Source: Nocardiopsis coralli
GTDB taxonomy: Bacteria; Actinomycetota; Actinomycetes; Streptosporangiales; Streptosporangiaceae
Direction: 5' to 3'
Length of the DNA stretch: 64,000 bases
Assembly (NCBI RefSeq): GCF_014892575.1
Contig: NZ_JADBGI010000014.1
Span: 62,001 to 126,000 of the forward strand
A program made the position numbers and the translations under genes. Under the pieces are notes generated by a model. The model worked only from the letters and a program-made list of their open reading frames with translations, was not told the origin of the DNA and ran no database searches. Positions 23,053 to 33,900 of this stretch are shown piece by piece (the first letter of the stretch is position 1; each line of letters starts with the position of its first letter).

Positions 23053-24357
23053 TCAGGCCCCCGGCGCCCGGTGCAGGGCCGCGCGCAGGCGCCCGCACGC
23101 GGTGAGGGCGGTGCGCAGGTTCCGTGCCCAGGTGCGCGCCCCGTGTGCCCGGCCACCGCCCTCCACCGCACCGACCGGCCCCAGCTGCCCGCCGCGGGCG
23201 CGGTCGATCAGCGCGTCGAAGCGCTCGGCCCAGTCGTCGTCGGTGCCGGGATGGAAGTAGGTGCGCACGGCCCAGTACGGGCTCGGCGCACGGAAGCGGG
23301 CGGCGCGCACGTCGGCGAGCGTTCCCAGGGCCCCGCTTCCCTCGAACGCCGTGTTGCGCAGGTCCTCACCCACCCCGAAGTCGGACAGCAGCACCACCGG
23401 CACCTCTCGGGCGACCGCCTCGAGCACCGTCGGGGAGCTGACCGTCACGAACCCGCGCGGGCGTGCCAGGCGCGAGGCCGGGACCCCGGAACGGAACACG
23501 AGGTCGTCGGCGCCGGCCCTGCCGTTCTCCACGAGCGCGCGCCACAGCCGCGGGTAGGGATGGGCCTCCGGGACGCCCTCCTCGCCCGCCTCCGCGTCGT
23601 CCAGGGCCACCACGACCTCGAGGTCCGGGCGGGCCCGTGCGAGCTCCGAGAGGGCCGTCAGAACACGTTCCCGGTCGGCGCGCGCCGCGGGCACCCCGGC
23701 CTGGGCGGCGAACACGATCCGGTTGGGCGCGGGCACGACGGCCTGGCGGGGCACCAGCGGGAAGGACCGGCGGGTGCGCGGCAGATACGGGAGTGTGGCC
23801 AAGGCGGTGCCGACGTGGACCCCGGTGCGTGCGGCCAGGTCGGCGCAGGCGGCGAGCTCCCGGTGGCTGTGCACGACGAGGAGGTCGGTGCGGGCCCGGG
23901 CTCGCAGTTCGGCCTCGGTGACCTCCGACGACAGAGGTGCCAGCGCCGAGACCAGTGCCGGGCGGCGTCCCCCGGTTCCGGTCTCCAGCAGCGGTGCCAG
24001 CTCGGCGACCCGGTCGGCGGAGCAGTTGAGCAGGACCGCGTCGGGCCGGCGCTTGCGCACGAGACTGCGCAGGCGGGACCGGGTGAGCACCGGGACGTGG
24101 CGGTCGGCCTGCGGGGTGGAGCGCAAAGCGGCGCGCAGACGCGCCGGGGCGGGCGCGTGGGGCCCGTTCAGCACCGCGAGGCCGACGGTGTGGCCCTCCC
24201 CCGGGACGGCGCCGAGCATCGCGGCGGACAGGCGGACGCGCGCCTCGGTGTCGGCGACGGCGAGCACGGTGAGCGCGCGTGCGGGACGGGCGGGGCGTAC
24301 CCCGGTGGCCGGTCCGACCGCGGTGGAGCGGGGGTGGTCGTCCGGGTGGGTGAGCAC
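23053..24357 (-). CDS. DUF6716-type putative glycosyltransferase
   Basis: The 434-residue protein starts at GTG 24357 with AGGAGAGGA upstream. It looks like a GT-B-fold protein: an N-terminal Rossmann-like half (LTVLAVADTEARVRLSAAML) and a C-terminal half with SSPTVLEAVAREVPVVLLSDFGVG, the usual acceptor-independent sugar-nucleotide region. The resemblance is to uncharacterised actinobacterial proteins annotated DUF6716. There is no signal peptide or membrane segment. It converges on the acyltransferase gene, so a role in surface glycan synthesis is plausible but unproven. Confidence 0.68.
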   Translation of the reverse strand: MLTHPDDHPRSTAVGPATGVRPARPARALTVLAVADTEARVRLSAAMLGAVPGEGHTVGLAVLNGPHAPAPARLRAALRSTPQADRHVPVLTRSRLRSLVRKRRPDAVLLNCSADRVAELAPLLETGTGGRRPALVSALAPLSSEVTEAELRARARTDLLVVHSHRELAACADLAARTGVHVGTALATLPYLPRTRRSFPLVPRQAVVPAPNRIVFAAQAGVPAARADRERVLTALSELARARPDLEVVVALDDAEAGEEGVPEAHPYPRLWRALVENGRAGADDLVFRSGVPASRLARPRGFVTVSSPTVLEAVAREVPVVLLSDFGVGEDLRNTAFEGSGALGTLADVRAARFRAPSPYWAVRTYFHPGTDDDWAERFDALIDRARGGQLGPVGAVEGGGRAHGARTWARNLRTALTACGRLRAALHRAPGA

Positions 24358-24573
24358 CAGGGGGTCCTCTCCTGCGACGGGGGTGGTTCGGGGGCGGCCG
24401 CGGACGGGGACGGCCCACCCGACAGGCTACACACGCAGGGTAGTCGCATGAGGACGTTTCGGAGTACTCACCGGTGGAGACCGGCACGATCTCCACCCGA
24501 GTGCACGCTTCAGACACACGGCGAGGGACGGCCGACCACCGTCGACCGTCCCTCGTGCACGCTTCCGGTCGGG

Positions 24574-25338
24574 CTACTCGCCCTTCCAGTTCGGGGTGCG
24601 CTTCTCGGCGAAGGCCGCGGCACCCTCCATCGCGTCGTGGCTGACGAAGACGGGGCCCGCCAGCTCGTTCTGCTGGTCCCACATCTCGGACGTGGACCAG
24701 TCGTCGGAGGACGCCATGATCTGCTTCGACACCCGCACGGCGAGGGGGCCGTTGGCGCCGATGGACCGGGCGAGCTCCTTGGCGCCCTCGAGCGCGCCGC
24801 CGTTGCCGGTGACCCGGTTGACCAGGCCCAGGTCGGCCAGGCGCTGGGCGCCGACGAAGTCGCCGGTGAGGGCGAACTCCGTGGCCAGGTTGCGGGGGAT
24901 GCGGTGCTGCAGGCGCAGCAGGCCGCCACCGCCGGCCACCAGGCCGCGCTTGACCTCCGGGATGCCGAACTTGGCGTCGTCGGCGGCCACGACCAGGTCG
25001 CAGGCGAGCACCGCCTCGAACCCGCCGGCCAGGGCGTAACCCTCGACCGCTGCGATCAGCGGCTTCTTCGGGGGCGCCTCGGCGAACCCGCCGAACCCGC
25101 GCCCCTCCACGACCGGAACCTCGCCCTTCATGAAGGCCTTGAGGTCCATGCCCGCGCAGAAGGTCCCGCCGGCGCCGGTGATGATGCCGACGGTGAGGTC
25201 GCTGCGCGAGTCCAGGTCGTCGAGGGCCTCGGCGACCTGGGCGGCCACGGCGGCGTTGACCGCGTTCTTGGCCTTGGGGCGGTTGATGGTGATGACGGCG
25301 ACGCCGTCCTCGGTGGTGTAGAGAACCTCGTCCGACAC
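24574..25338 (-). CDS. Enoyl-CoA hydratase/isomerase (crotonase) family protein
   Basis: The 254-residue protein has the crotonase fold. The two oxyanion-hole segments are FCAGMDLKAFM (about 60-70) and EGYALAGGFEAVLACDLVVA (about 99-118), and the Glu of FGIPEVKRGL is in the position of the second catalytic acid. It is predicted to hydrate or isomerise an enoyl-CoA in fatty-acid or amino-acid breakdown. The start is GTG 25338. The SDR gene lies 9 nt upstream, so the two probably form an operon for successive beta-oxidation steps. Confidence 0.9.
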   Translation of the reverse strand: MSDEVLYTTEDGVAVITINRPKAKNAVNAAVAAQVAEALDDLDSRSDLTVGIITGAGGTFCAGMDLKAFMKGEVPVVEGRGFGGFAEAPPKKPLIAAVEGYALAGGFEAVLACDLVVAADDAKFGIPEVKRGLVAGGGGLLRLQHRIPRNLATEFALTGDFVGAQRLADLGLVNRVTGNGGALEGAKELARSIGANGPLAVRVSKQIMASSDDWSTSEMWDQQNELAGPVFVSHDAMEGAAAFAEKRTPNWKGE

Positions 25339-25347
25339 GGGTTCCTC

Positions 25348-26121
25348 CTACTTCGGGGGCATACGGAGGGCGCCGTCGATGCGGACGACCTCACCGTTGA
25401 CGTAACTGACCTCGACCAGGGTGCGGGCGAGCTTGCCGAACTCCTCGGCCGAACCCAGGCGCTTGGGGAAGGGCACCGGGGCGGCGAGGCGCTGCTTGAA
25501 CTCCTCCGAGCCCGGGCCGTCGCCGTAGATGGGGGTCTCGAGGATGCCGGGGGCGATGGTGTTGACCGTGACGCCGATGGCGGCCAGGTCGCGCGCGGCC
25601 GGCAGGGTCATGCCGATCACGCCGCCCTTGGAGGAGGAGTAGGCGATCTGGCCGATCTGGCCCTCGATGCCCGCGAGGGAGGCGGTGTTGAGGATGGAGC
25701 CGCGCTCGCCGTCCTCGTTGAGGGGCTCGGTCTTGGCGATCTCGGCGGCCGAGAGGCGCAGCACGTTGAAGGTGCCGATCAGGTTGACCTGGATGACCTT
25801 CTGGTAGCTGTCCAGGTCGTGGGGGTTGCCGTTCCGGTCGACGGTGCGGGTGGCCCAGCCGATGCCGGCGCAGGAGACGGCCACGCGGAACGGCTTGCCG
25901 GTGTCGACGGCGGCCTGGACCGCGGCCTTGACCTGGTCCTCCTGGGAGACGTCCGTGCTGACGAAGACGCCGCCGATCTCCTTGGCGACGGCCTCGCCGC
26001 GCTCGGCGTTGAGGTCGGCGACGACGACGGTCGCACCGGCGGAGGCGAGTTCCTTGGCGGTGGCCTCACCCAGGCCACTCGCGCCGCCCGATACGAGGGC
26101 GGAGATTCCGTTGAGATCCAT
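25348..26121 (-). CDS. Short-chain dehydrogenase, 3-hydroxyacyl-CoA dehydrogenase type 2-like
   Basis: The 257-residue protein has the NAD-binding GGASGLG (12-18), an aspartate after beta-2 (VVVADLNAE) favouring NAD, the catalytic Ser in NTASLAG and Tyr/Lys in YSSSKGG. Overall it resembles HSD17B10-like enzymes that oxidise 3-hydroxyacyl-CoA. The start is ATG 26121, which gives the usual short N-terminus. It is the first gene of a two-gene unit with the crotonase. Confidence 0.9.
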   Translation of the reverse strand: MDLNGISALVSGGASGLGEATAKELASAGATVVVADLNAERGEAVAKEIGGVFVSTDVSQEDQVKAAVQAAVDTGKPFRVAVSCAGIGWATRTVDRNGNPHDLDSYQKVIQVNLIGTFNVLRLSAAEIAKTEPLNEDGERGSILNTASLAGIEGQIGQIAYSSSKGGVIGMTLPAARDLAAIGVTVNTIAPGILETPIYGDGPGSEEFKQRLAAPVPFPKRLGSAEEFGKLARTLVEVSYVNGEVVRIDGALRMPPK

Positions 26122-26326
26122 GCCACGCACTCTACAGAGCATGTGACCCACGCACTAGAACAGGGTTCGGTTAATCGTGAGTAGCCCTCGCTGACCAGGG
26201 ATGACGCCCTCGAATTTTCCACCCCGATCCATACCCGCCGGTAACCTCAACGGCCCTCACTACGCTCCTGCCATGGCCACAACGACCGCATTAGAGTGGA
26301 TGCAGGAGTCGACCCGGGAGGATTCG

Positions 26327-26935
26327 ATGACTGCAGAGCCGCTGCCCGACTGGTTCATGCCCCCGCCCGGCGGCTGGACCGCAGATGACCTCGACCGCCT
26401 CCCACCCGGTGCCCCCCGAGTGGAACTCATCGATGGATCCCTCGTCTTGCTCTCTCCACACACGAAGTTCCACGGCAAGGTCATGTTCTGCCTCCAGGCA
26501 GAGCTGTACGATTTCCTGCCCGACGACGTCGACATCATCAACGAACTGTCCGTGAAGCTGGGCAAGCAACAGCGCCCGGAACCCGACCTCGTGGTCTACC
26601 GGTACGACCCGGACGGGGAGGAAGAGTGGCACGCTGACACCCATGTCCTGCCCGAAGAGGTCCTCATCGCCATCGAGATCGTCTCCGAGGAATCCAAGGA
26701 CCGCGACCGCACGACCAAACCCATGAAATACGCGCAAGCGGGGATCCCCCACTTCTGGCGTGTGGAGTACGAGGACGGCAATGCCGCCATCCACGTCTAC
26801 GAGCTCGACGGGACGAAGGAACCCCGTTACGTCCCGGTCACCGTCGCCCGCAAGCGGCTGCAGCTCCAGCAGCCCTTCCCCATCGACCTCGACGTGACGT
26901 CCCTGGCCGCGCGGCCGGGTCAGCGGCGGCGGTAG
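26327..26935 (+). CDS. Uma2 family (DUF820) endonuclease-like protein
   Basis: The 202-residue protein resembles Uma2/DUF820 proteins with a PD-(D/E)XK nuclease-like fold. It shows the Asp of RPEPDLVVYR (about 85-94), the Glu of IAIEIVSEESKDRDR and the following KPMKYAQAGIPHFWRVE. Family members are abundant in actinobacteria and cyanobacteria and have no established role. The start is ATG 26327 because GGAGGAT is 3 nt upstream; ATG 26273 is possible. It overlaps the 3' end of the convergent ROK gene by 16 nt. Confidence 0.85.
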   Translation: MTAEPLPDWFMPPPGGWTADDLDRLPPGAPRVELIDGSLVLLSPHTKFHGKVMFCLQAELYDFLPDDVDIINELSVKLGKQQRPEPDLVVYRYDPDGEEEWHADTHVLPEEVLIAIEIVSEESKDRDRTTKPMKYAQAGIPHFWRVEYEDGNAAIHVYELDGTKEPRYVPVTVARKRLQLQQPFPIDLDVTSLAARPGQRRR

Positions 26936-27951
26936 GAACTCAGCCGGCGCTGGCGGCGGCCCTGGCGCCAGCGGGGCAGCCCTTCACGCGCGAGGTCAGC
27001 GGCTCCGACGATGCCCGCCTCGTTGCCGAGCGCGGCCGGCACGACCCGGGCGGCGGGCCGGTACCCGCGACCCGTGAGCCGGCGCTCGAACGCCGTGCGC
27101 GCGGGCCCCAGCAACAGGTCACCGTTCTCCGACACCCCGCCCCCGATGACGAAGACCTCCGGGTCGAAGGCGGCGGCGAGATCGGCCAGGCCGCTGCCGA
27201 GCCACTCCCCCGCGTCCTCCATCAGCTCCACGCACGCCCGGTCGCCCTTGGCCGCCAGCTCGCCCACGAGCGCACCGGAGATCAGCGCCGGATCACCGCC
27301 GACCGCCTCGGTGAGCGCCCCGGCCACCGGCGACTCCGCCGCGACCAGCGAACGGGCCTCCCGTGCCAGGGCGTTCCCGCTCGCGTACTGCTCCCAGCAC
27401 CCGCGGTTGCCGCACTCGCACCGGTGGCCGCCCGGCACCACCGTCATGTGCCCGAACTCCCCGGCCATCCCGTAGCGCCCCCGGTGCAGCGCTCCGCCGA
27501 GCACGACCGCCCCGCCGATACCGGTCCCCAGGTTGACCACCACGACGTCGTCGGAGCCCTGGGCCGCGCCCACGCCCGCCTCGGCCCACGCGGCGGCGTT
27601 CGCGTCGTTCTCCACGACCACCGGCAACCCGAGACGCACCGTCAGCGCGTCCTTCAGCGGTTCACCCCGCCACGACAGGTGGGGCGCGAACAGGACCGTG
27701 GCACGGTGCTCGTCCACGAAACCGGCGGCGCCCACACCGACCGCACGCACCGGGTGCGCCGACCGGAACTCCTCGACCACCCCGGCGACGGTCTCCTCCA
27801 CCACCTCGGGGCTCTTGCTGCGGTGCGGGGTCTCGGTGCGCACCCGCGCCAGGATCCGCCCCTGGGGCGTGACCACACCCGCCGAGACCTTGCTGCCCCC
27901 GATGTCGACGCCGACCGTCAGCGCCTGACCGAACCACGTGTCCGCGACCAT
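26920..27951 (-). CDS. ROK family sugar kinase (glucokinase-like)
   Basis: The 343-residue protein is predicted to phosphorylate glucose or another hexose with ATP. It has the phosphate-1 loop VDIGGSK (15-21), the ENDANAAAWAE segment with the catalytic Asp, GTGIGGAV, and the zinc motif CECGNRGCWEQY. There is no N-terminal helix-turn-helix, so it is a kinase rather than a ROK repressor. ATG 27951 is chosen; the frame upstream is open without a better site. The tail is Arg-rich. It follows glmM at a short distance on the same strand. Confidence 0.88.
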   Translation of the reverse strand: MVADTWFGQALTVGVDIGGSKVSAGVVTPQGRILARVRTETPHRSKSPEVVEETVAGVVEEFRSAHPVRAVGVGAAGFVDEHRATVLFAPHLSWRGEPLKDALTVRLGLPVVVENDANAAAWAEAGVGAAQGSDDVVVVNLGTGIGGAVVLGGALHRGRYGMAGEFGHMTVVPGGHRCECGNRGCWEQYASGNALAREARSLVAAESPVAGALTEAVGGDPALISGALVGELAAKGDRACVELMEDAGEWLGSGLADLAAAFDPEVFVIGGGVSENGDLLLGPARTAFERRLTGRGYRPAARVVPAALGNEAGIVGAADLAREGLPRWRQGRRQRRLSSYRRR

Positions 27952-28000
27952 GCCCCTGTCCTTCCCCCGACCTCGCGGCCCCTCCCCGGGGCCGCACACG

Positions 28001-28041
28001 ACGCGGCCGCACGGCCCCTCCCCGGAGCCGTGCGGCCGCGT
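28001..28041 (-). terminator. GC-rich hairpin after glmM
   Basis: The arms ACGCGGCCGCACGGC and GCCGTGCGGCCGCGT form a perfect 15-bp stem 26 nt after the glmM stop. There is no T tract, as is common for actinobacterial terminators. Confidence 0.65.
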
Positions 28042-28066
28042 TCCACAGTCCCTGCGGTGTCCCGTG

Positions 28067-29404
28067 TCAGGACAGTTCGGTGCGCACCACCTCGGCGAGC
28101 TTGTCCGCCGCGGCCCGGGCCTGCCCCTCCTCGGGGGCCTCGACCATCACACGGACCTTCGGCTCGGTGCCGCTCGGGCGGAGCAGGACCCTGCCGGTCT
28201 CACCCAGCTCGGCCTCGATCTCGCGCACGGCCTCCCACAGGCGCTCGGAGTCGTTCACCCGGGTGCGGTCCACGTCCGGGACGTTGACCAGCACCTGCGG
28301 CAGACGCGTCATGACCTTCGCCAGCTCCGCCAGCCCCTGGCCGCGGCGTGCGACGGCGGCCATCAGGTGCAGGCCGGTCAGCACACCGTCGCCGGTGGTG
28401 GCGTGGTCCAGCAGGATCACGTGGCCGGACTGTTCACCGCCGAGCCCGAAGCCGCCGCGTTTCATCTCCTCGAGCACGTAGCGGTCGCCGACGGCCGTCT
28501 CGGCCACGGTGATGCCCTCGCGCTGCATGGCCAGCTTCAGGCCCAGGTTCGACATGACCGTGACCACGAGGGTGTCCTCGGCCAGCTCGCCGGCTTCCTT
28601 GAGCTCGGTCGCGAGGATCGCCAGGATCTGGTCGCCGTCCACGACCCGGCCCTCGGCGTCCACGGCCAGGCAGCGGTCGGCGTCACCGTCGTTGGCGATG
28701 CCGGCGTCGGCCCCGTGCAGGCGCACCGCCTCCTGGAGCGCGTCCAGGTGGGTGGAGCCGTAGCCCTGGTTGATGTTGTGGCCGTCGGGGGCGTCGCCGA
28801 TCGTGACGACCTCGGCCCCCGCCCGGCGCAGCGCCTCGGGGGCGACCGTGGCGGAGGCGCCGTGCGCGCAGTCCACGACGACCTTGATCCCGTCGAGGCG
28901 GTTCTTGAGGGAGCCCACCACGTGCTCGACGTAGCGCTCGGCCCCGTCGGTGGCGTCGCTGACGCGGCCCACGTCCTCGCCCACGGCCGGGTTGGAGGGC
29001 ACGCCGAGCATGCCCTCGATCTCGTCCTCGAGCGCGTCGGCGAGCTTCTGGCCGCCCTCCGCGAAGAACTTGATCCCGTTGTCGCGCGCGGGGTTGTGGC
29101 TGGCCGAGAGCATGACGCCGAAGTCGGCGCCGAGCTCACCGGTCAGGTGCGCCACGGCCGGCGTCGGCAGGACACCCGCCCGCACCACGTCGACCCCGGT
29201 GCTGGCGAGCCCGGCCACGACGGCGGCCTCGAGGAACTCACCGGAGGCGCGCGGGTCACGGCCCACGACCGCCACGGGTCGTCGATCCTCGCGGCGCTCC
29301 GTGAGAACGCGCGCCGCCGCGACGGACAGGTCCAGCGCGAGGGCAGCGGTCAGGTCCTGGCCCGCGACACCGCGTACACCATCGGTTCCGAACAGCCGAG
29401 CCAC
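28067..29404 (-). CDS. glmM: Phosphoglucosamine mutase
   Basis: The enzyme converts glucosamine-6-phosphate to glucosamine-1-phosphate for UDP-GlcNAc and peptidoglycan synthesis. The 445-residue protein is the usual length. It has the N-terminus [11 protein letters not shown], the phosphoserine loop MLSASHNP with Ser102, the magnesium loop NDGDADRC, and the sugar- and phosphate-binding segments GEQSGH and [12 protein letters not shown]. The start is GTG 29404. It follows rplM-rpsI across a strong terminator, the common actinobacterial order rplM-rpsI-glmM. Confidence 0.97.
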   Translation of the reverse strand: MARLFGTDGVRGVAGQDLTAALALDLSVAAARVLTERREDRRPVAVVGRDPRASGEFLEAAVVAGLASTGVDVVRAGVLPTPAVAHLTGELGADFGVMLSASHNPARDNGIKFFAEGGQKLADALEDEIEGMLGVPSNPAVGEDVGRVSDATDGAERYVEHVVGSLKNRLDGIKVVVDCAHGASATVAPEALRRAGAEVVTIGDAPDGHNINQGYGSTHLDALQEAVRLHGADAGIANDGDADRCLAVDAEGRVVDGDQILAILATELKEAGELAEDTLVVTVMSNLGLKLAMQREGITVAETAVGDRYVLEEMKRGGFGLGGEQSGHVILLDHATTGDGVLTGLHLMAAVARRGQGLAELAKVMTRLPQVLVNVPDVDRTRVNDSERLWEAVREIEAELGETGRVLLRPSGTEPKVRVMVEAPEEGQARAAADKLAEVVRTELS

Positions 29405-29487
29405 AGCGTCAGCCCCTTTCGAGATCGGCGCCTCCTAGTCGGCGCCGGAGAGTTCGGGGTGGCACGAAACACGCCACCGGATACAGC

Positions 29488-29530
29488 AAAAACCCGCACG
29501 CCGTCCCCGTGAGCGGGGACGACGTACGGG
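29488..29530 (-). terminator. Intrinsic terminator after rpsI
   Basis: Read on the minus strand, a long imperfect stem (outer CCCGTACG/CGTGCGGG, inner CGTCCCCG/CGGGGACG) is followed by five T. It separates rpsI from glmM. Confidence 0.9.
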
Positions 29531-29566
29531 CAACAGCTCAGCCGGGACGGAACCGGCGAAAGAGCA

Positions 29567-30076
29567 TCAGCGCTTGGAGAACTGGGGAGCCTTGCGCGCC
29601 TTCTTGAGACCGGCCTTCTTCCGCTCGACCTCGCGGTCGTCGCGGGTGAGGAAGCCGGCCTTCTTGAGGGTCGGGCGGTTGTTCTCCGGGTCCAGGGAGG
29701 ACAGCGCACGGGCGACGCCGTGGCGCATGGCCCCGGCCTGACCGCTCGGGCCGCCACCGTTCAGGTTGGCGAAGACGTCGTAGGCGCCGTCGAACCCGAG
29801 GGAGACCAGCGGCTCCTTGATGGTCTGCTGGTGGACCTTGTCCGGGAAGTAGTCCTCGAGCGTCTTGCCGTTGACCTTGACCTCACCCGTGCCGGGCGCG
29901 ATGCGGACGCGGGCGACCGCCTTCTTGCGACGGCCGGTGCCGGCGCTGGGGCCGGACGCGGTGGGGACGTAAGCGGCGACGGTCTCGTCGGACTCGCTGG
30001 TGAACTCGGAGGGGAATTCCTCCGGGTTCTCGACGTACTCCTGCTCGACGTCTTCGATGCCGGTGGGCTCGACCAC
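29567..30076 (-). CDS. rpsI: 30S ribosomal protein uS9
   Basis: The 169-residue protein has the uS9 core from about residue 47 ([20 protein letters not shown]) and the highly basic C-terminus [12 protein letters not shown], whose end contacts P-site tRNA. The first 45 residues are an acidic extension ([18 protein letters not shown]), typical of actinobacterial uS9. The start is GTG 30076 with GAGGAG upstream. It is cotranscribed with rplM 38 nt away. Confidence 0.97.
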   Translation of the reverse strand: MVEPTGIEDVEQEYVENPEEFPSEFTSESDETVAAYVPTASGPSAGTGRRKKAVARVRIAPGTGEVKVNGKTLEDYFPDKVHQQTIKEPLVSLGFDGAYDVFANLNGGGPSGQAGAMRHGVARALSSLDPENNRPTLKKAGFLTRDDREVERKKAGLKKARKAPQFSKR

Positions 30077-30114
30077 GGTTCTCCTCGTACTTCCTGTAAA
30101 AGTCTCGCGAACGC

Positions 30115-30564
30115 CTAGGCGGACTGCTGGATCTTGCCGATCTCGAACGGAACCGGCTGCTGGGCCTGGTGCGGGTGCTCCGGACCGGAGTACACCTTGA
30201 GCTTCTTGGCCATCTGGCGCCCGAGGGAACCGTTGGGGAGCATGCCCTTGACGGCCTTCTCGATGGCGCGCTCCGGGTTCTTCTCCAGCAGCTCGGCGTA
30301 GGAGACCGAACGCATACCGCCGGGGTAACCGGAGTGCCGGTACGCGCGCTTCTGCTCCAGCTTCTTACCGGACAGCGCGACCTTGTCGGCGTTCACGACG
30401 ATCACGAAGTCGCCGGTGTCGATGTGGGGCGCGTAGTAGGGCTTGTGCTTGCCCCGAAGCAGCGTGGCAACCTGGCTGGCCATACGCCCGAGCACGAGAT
30501 CGGTAGCGTCGACAACGTGCCACTGACGCTGGACATCGCTAGTTTTGGGGCTGTATGTGCGCAC
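30115..30564 (-). CDS. rplM: 50S ribosomal protein uL13
   Basis: The 149-residue protein matches uL13 over its whole length ([69 protein letters not shown]). The GTG at 30564 gives the family's standard RTYSP start; an ATG at 30600 would add 12 unrelated residues. It is the first gene of rplM-rpsI, with a promoter visible at 30809-30838. Confidence 0.95.
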   Translation of the reverse strand: MRTYSPKTSDVQRQWHVVDATDLVLGRMASQVATLLRGKHKPYYAPHIDTGDFVIVVNADKVALSGKKLEQKRAYRHSGYPGGMRSVSYAELLEKNPERAIEKAVKGMLPNGSLGRQMAKKLKVYSGPEHPHQAQQPVPFEIGKIQQSA

Positions 30565-30941
30565 GATCGTTTGCCTTCGCTCTTCAGTCGGCTGCCCCAT
30601 CCCTGGAGGGATGGTGGACTCGTTTACGGAACACCCCCGCGGGCGCGGGGCCGGGAACTCCCCGCGGTTGCGGGGCCGTCACTGGGCCGGATGTCCCATG
30701 CCATTTTCAGGACGACCCGGTAATGAGTGCGCAGACGGTGGTGCGTGGATCGGCTCCCTGTGACGCAATGTCTGGGGCCCACGGCAACTCAACGCACAAC
30801 GACGGAACATCCTACCCGGCTACCCGGATGCCGGTCAAAGCGGATCCAGGTGTCCCAGGCAGGACCACGTCCGCACACCATGGTACGGACTCGGAGCCAC
30901 GTCCGTGACCTCTCCGCCTTTTATTATGCCTGTCGTCAGAA
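30565..30941. other. rplM leader and divergent promoter region
   Basis: The minus-strand leader of rplM is about 240 nt long, counted from the predicted start site near 30802. It contains GC-rich inverted segments at 30638-30685 (GCGGGCGCGGGGC, CCCGCGGTTGCGGGG). A TATTAT box at 30922-30927 may serve the plus-strand gene on the right. No gene is supported here. Confidence 0.5.
30809..30838 (-). promoter_or_regulatory. Sigma-70-type promoter of rplM-rpsI
   Basis: On the minus strand, TTGACC (30838-30833) is followed after 18 bp by TAGGAT (30814-30809). This closely matches actinobacterial housekeeping promoters and points at rplM. Confidence 0.75.
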
Positions 30942-33900
30942 GTGCTTCGTCCTGTCCCCGCCCGTGCGTTGGTTACCCTTGCACCGAAAGGCCGGTCTCC
31001 GCCCCGTACGACGGGCGCTGACATCCCTTCGGAGACACCCGTCACGATCGCGCCCCTCGCCTGCGGTCGGACCGCACGGGCGCTTTCCGTCCCACCCTCG
31101 GAGACTTCGGAGACTCTCATCAGTACGCATCCGCAATCGCCGCGAAACGGTCCGGACGGACAGGACGACGGTGACGGCCGGGACCTGCTGGGCTCAGAAC
31201 CCGAGGCACCGGCGGGGACCCCGGACGGGGACCCTCACCAGGGTCGCACGGCCGACGGGCCCGGTGCGTGGGGTTTCGGGACCCCGGACGCCTTCGGCCG
31301 TGGAGAGTCCGGTCACAGTGGCGCCGGCGCGGGCGATGACCCCTTGCCCGGCCCGGAGACCTACGGCGCACCGCGGCCCCCGTGGGCCGATGCACCGGAG
31401 AGCCTGTCCCCCGACGCCCGCGGACCCAGCGGCCCGCAGGAACCCTGGGACGGTACCGGGAGCGACCCGACGGGCCCGAACCCGTATTCGCCCGAGCCCG
31501 GGGCGTACGCGGGTGACGCGTCGGGGGCCGGAGGATCGCCGACACCCTGGAGCAGCGCCGGAGGCGCCACGTTCGGCGGACCGGCCGCAGACGGGATCGA
31601 CGGCGAGCAGGGCGACGCCGGCACCCAGGCTCCGGGGCTTCCCGGAGCTCCGGGCGGACCACAGGCCCCTTGGGGTGCCGAACCCCCGCCTCAGGATGGC
31701 GGAGGAGCCACATTCGGTGAACCGCCCGCGAGCACGCTCGGCGACGCCCACGCAGGGGGTCCGGGTGTTCCGGGTGCCCCCGGGACCGGGGCTCAGACCC
31801 CGTGGAGCAGCGCCGAAGGCGCCACGTTCGGCGGACCGGACACGGGCACACACGACGACGGGCGCCCCGGAGCGCCGAGCGGACCACAGGCCCCGTGGGG
31901 AAGCGCACCGGGGGCGCCGCAGACACCCGTGAGCGCGCCCGGCCCCGCAGCCCCCGGTGATCACCACCGGTCGGCCGGCCCCCGGGAACCGTGGGCCGGA
32001 GCACCCGCGACCGGTGGTGACGCGCACAGCGCGCCCCGCTCCCCCCTCGGCCATGAGCCGCACGTGGGGACCGGCCCGCAGCCGCCCAGCGGCCCCCAGC
32101 CCCCGTCGAGCAGGTCCGAGGACGCCTCCTTCGGCGGTCCGGCCGCGGGCGAGACCGAGCACGGGCACAGCGACCCCCACGCCGGAGGCCCAGGTGTTCC
32201 CGGCACGTACGACGACGGGCGGACGGGCGGACAGAACGCCGCTCCGAGCGGCCCGCAGACCCCATGGGGCGCGGAACCCCCGCCTCATCCCGGGGCATCC
32301 AGCGGCCCGCAGGCCCCGTGGGGAAGCGCACCGGGGGCTCCACAGGCACCCGCGAGCGCGCCCGGCGGCACCGCTGGGCCCGCGGACCCTGGCGAAGCAC
32401 ACCGGTCGGCCGGCCCCGCAGGTACCCCCGGTGGCCCCTCGGGCCCTCGAAACCCCGCACACCCCGGCGGACCCGCCGGACCCGCCGGACCCGTGGGCCA
32501 CGACGCCCCGGTCGGTCCTGCGGACGCATCCGGAGGCCCCTACGGCCCCATGCCCTCCGGGGGACACAATGGCCCCGGCAATCCCCACACCCCGAGCGGA
32601 TCCCACCAACCCATGAATCCCAACGGCCCCACGGGCCCCGAGGGCCACGACGGCCCCAGCGGCCCGCACACACCGCACGGCCCCCACGCTCCGACACCGG
32701 ACGGGCACGACACCCCCGTGCCCCCGGGTGCGCCCAACGGCCCGGAAGGCCCGTACGCCCCGAGCGGCCCCCAGCAGCCGCCGATGCCGCCCCGGGGCGC
32801 CCCGAGCGGCCCGCACCGGCCCATGGGTCCTGGAGGCCCCCAGGGACCACAGGGCCCCAACGGCCCCATGGGTCCCGGCGGACCCCAGGGCGGCCCCGGC
32901 CCGCACCCACCGAGCGGGCCCCAGCAGCCGCCGCACCCCGGACCGCCGCAGGGACGTCCCCCCATGGCCCCGAGCGGCGGGCAGCAGCCCATGCCTCCCG
33001 GTCCCCCGCAGGGTCCCCCCGGCCCCGGCGGGCCGGGTGCGCCCGCGGGCCCCAGTGGACCGCAGCCCCCCATGCCGCACGGCGCCCCGAGCGGGCCGCA
33101 CCAGCCGATGGGCCCCGGCGGGCCCCAGGGGCCCGGATACCCCGCCGGACCGCCCGTTCCGCCCGGCGCACCCATGGGACCGGGTGGCCCACAGGGACCG
33201 CCGCCCGGCGTCCCCGGCGGCCCGACCGGCGGGCAGCCGCCCATGCCCCACGGGGGACCCCAGGGGCCGGGCGGCCCCGGAGGTCCGCCGCAGGGTCCGC
33301 ACGGTCCCCAGGGGCCACACGGGCCGGGTGACAGGCCCCCCGAAGAACCGATATTCCCGCCCGAGGCCGTGGGCTCCACCCAGAGCCTCTCCGCGGTCCC
33401 GCCGTCCGGACGCGGGGACAACCGCCCGCTCTTCCGGGACGAGGTCCCCGAGGACGCAGGTGCCGACACGGCCCAGTTCGACGTCCAGAGCATGGACGAC
33501 TACGACGGGTACGACGACTACGCGGACGAGGGCCACGACCGCTACGACTCCGGCGCCCGCAAGCGCAAGGCCCTGCTGATCTCCGGTTTCGTGGTCCTGC
33601 TCATCGCCGCCTCGGGCGGTGCGTACTTCATCGCCTCGAGCGGGTCGGTCCCGGGCAGTGACGCTCAGGCGGCGACCGTCGGGCACGAGGACGACGACCC
33701 GGACCCGCTCGACCCCGAGGCGCTCTTCCCCGAGTCCGTGTCCTTGGGCACCGACGACTACGACGGCGACTTCGACCGGGTCGCCGTCGACGACACCGAG
33801 GAGTGCGCCGACGGGGCCCACGGGGAGTACGGCGAGGTGCTGGGCGGCAACGACTGCCGGCAGCTGGTGCGCGCCTCGTACCTGAACGAGGACGACGGGC

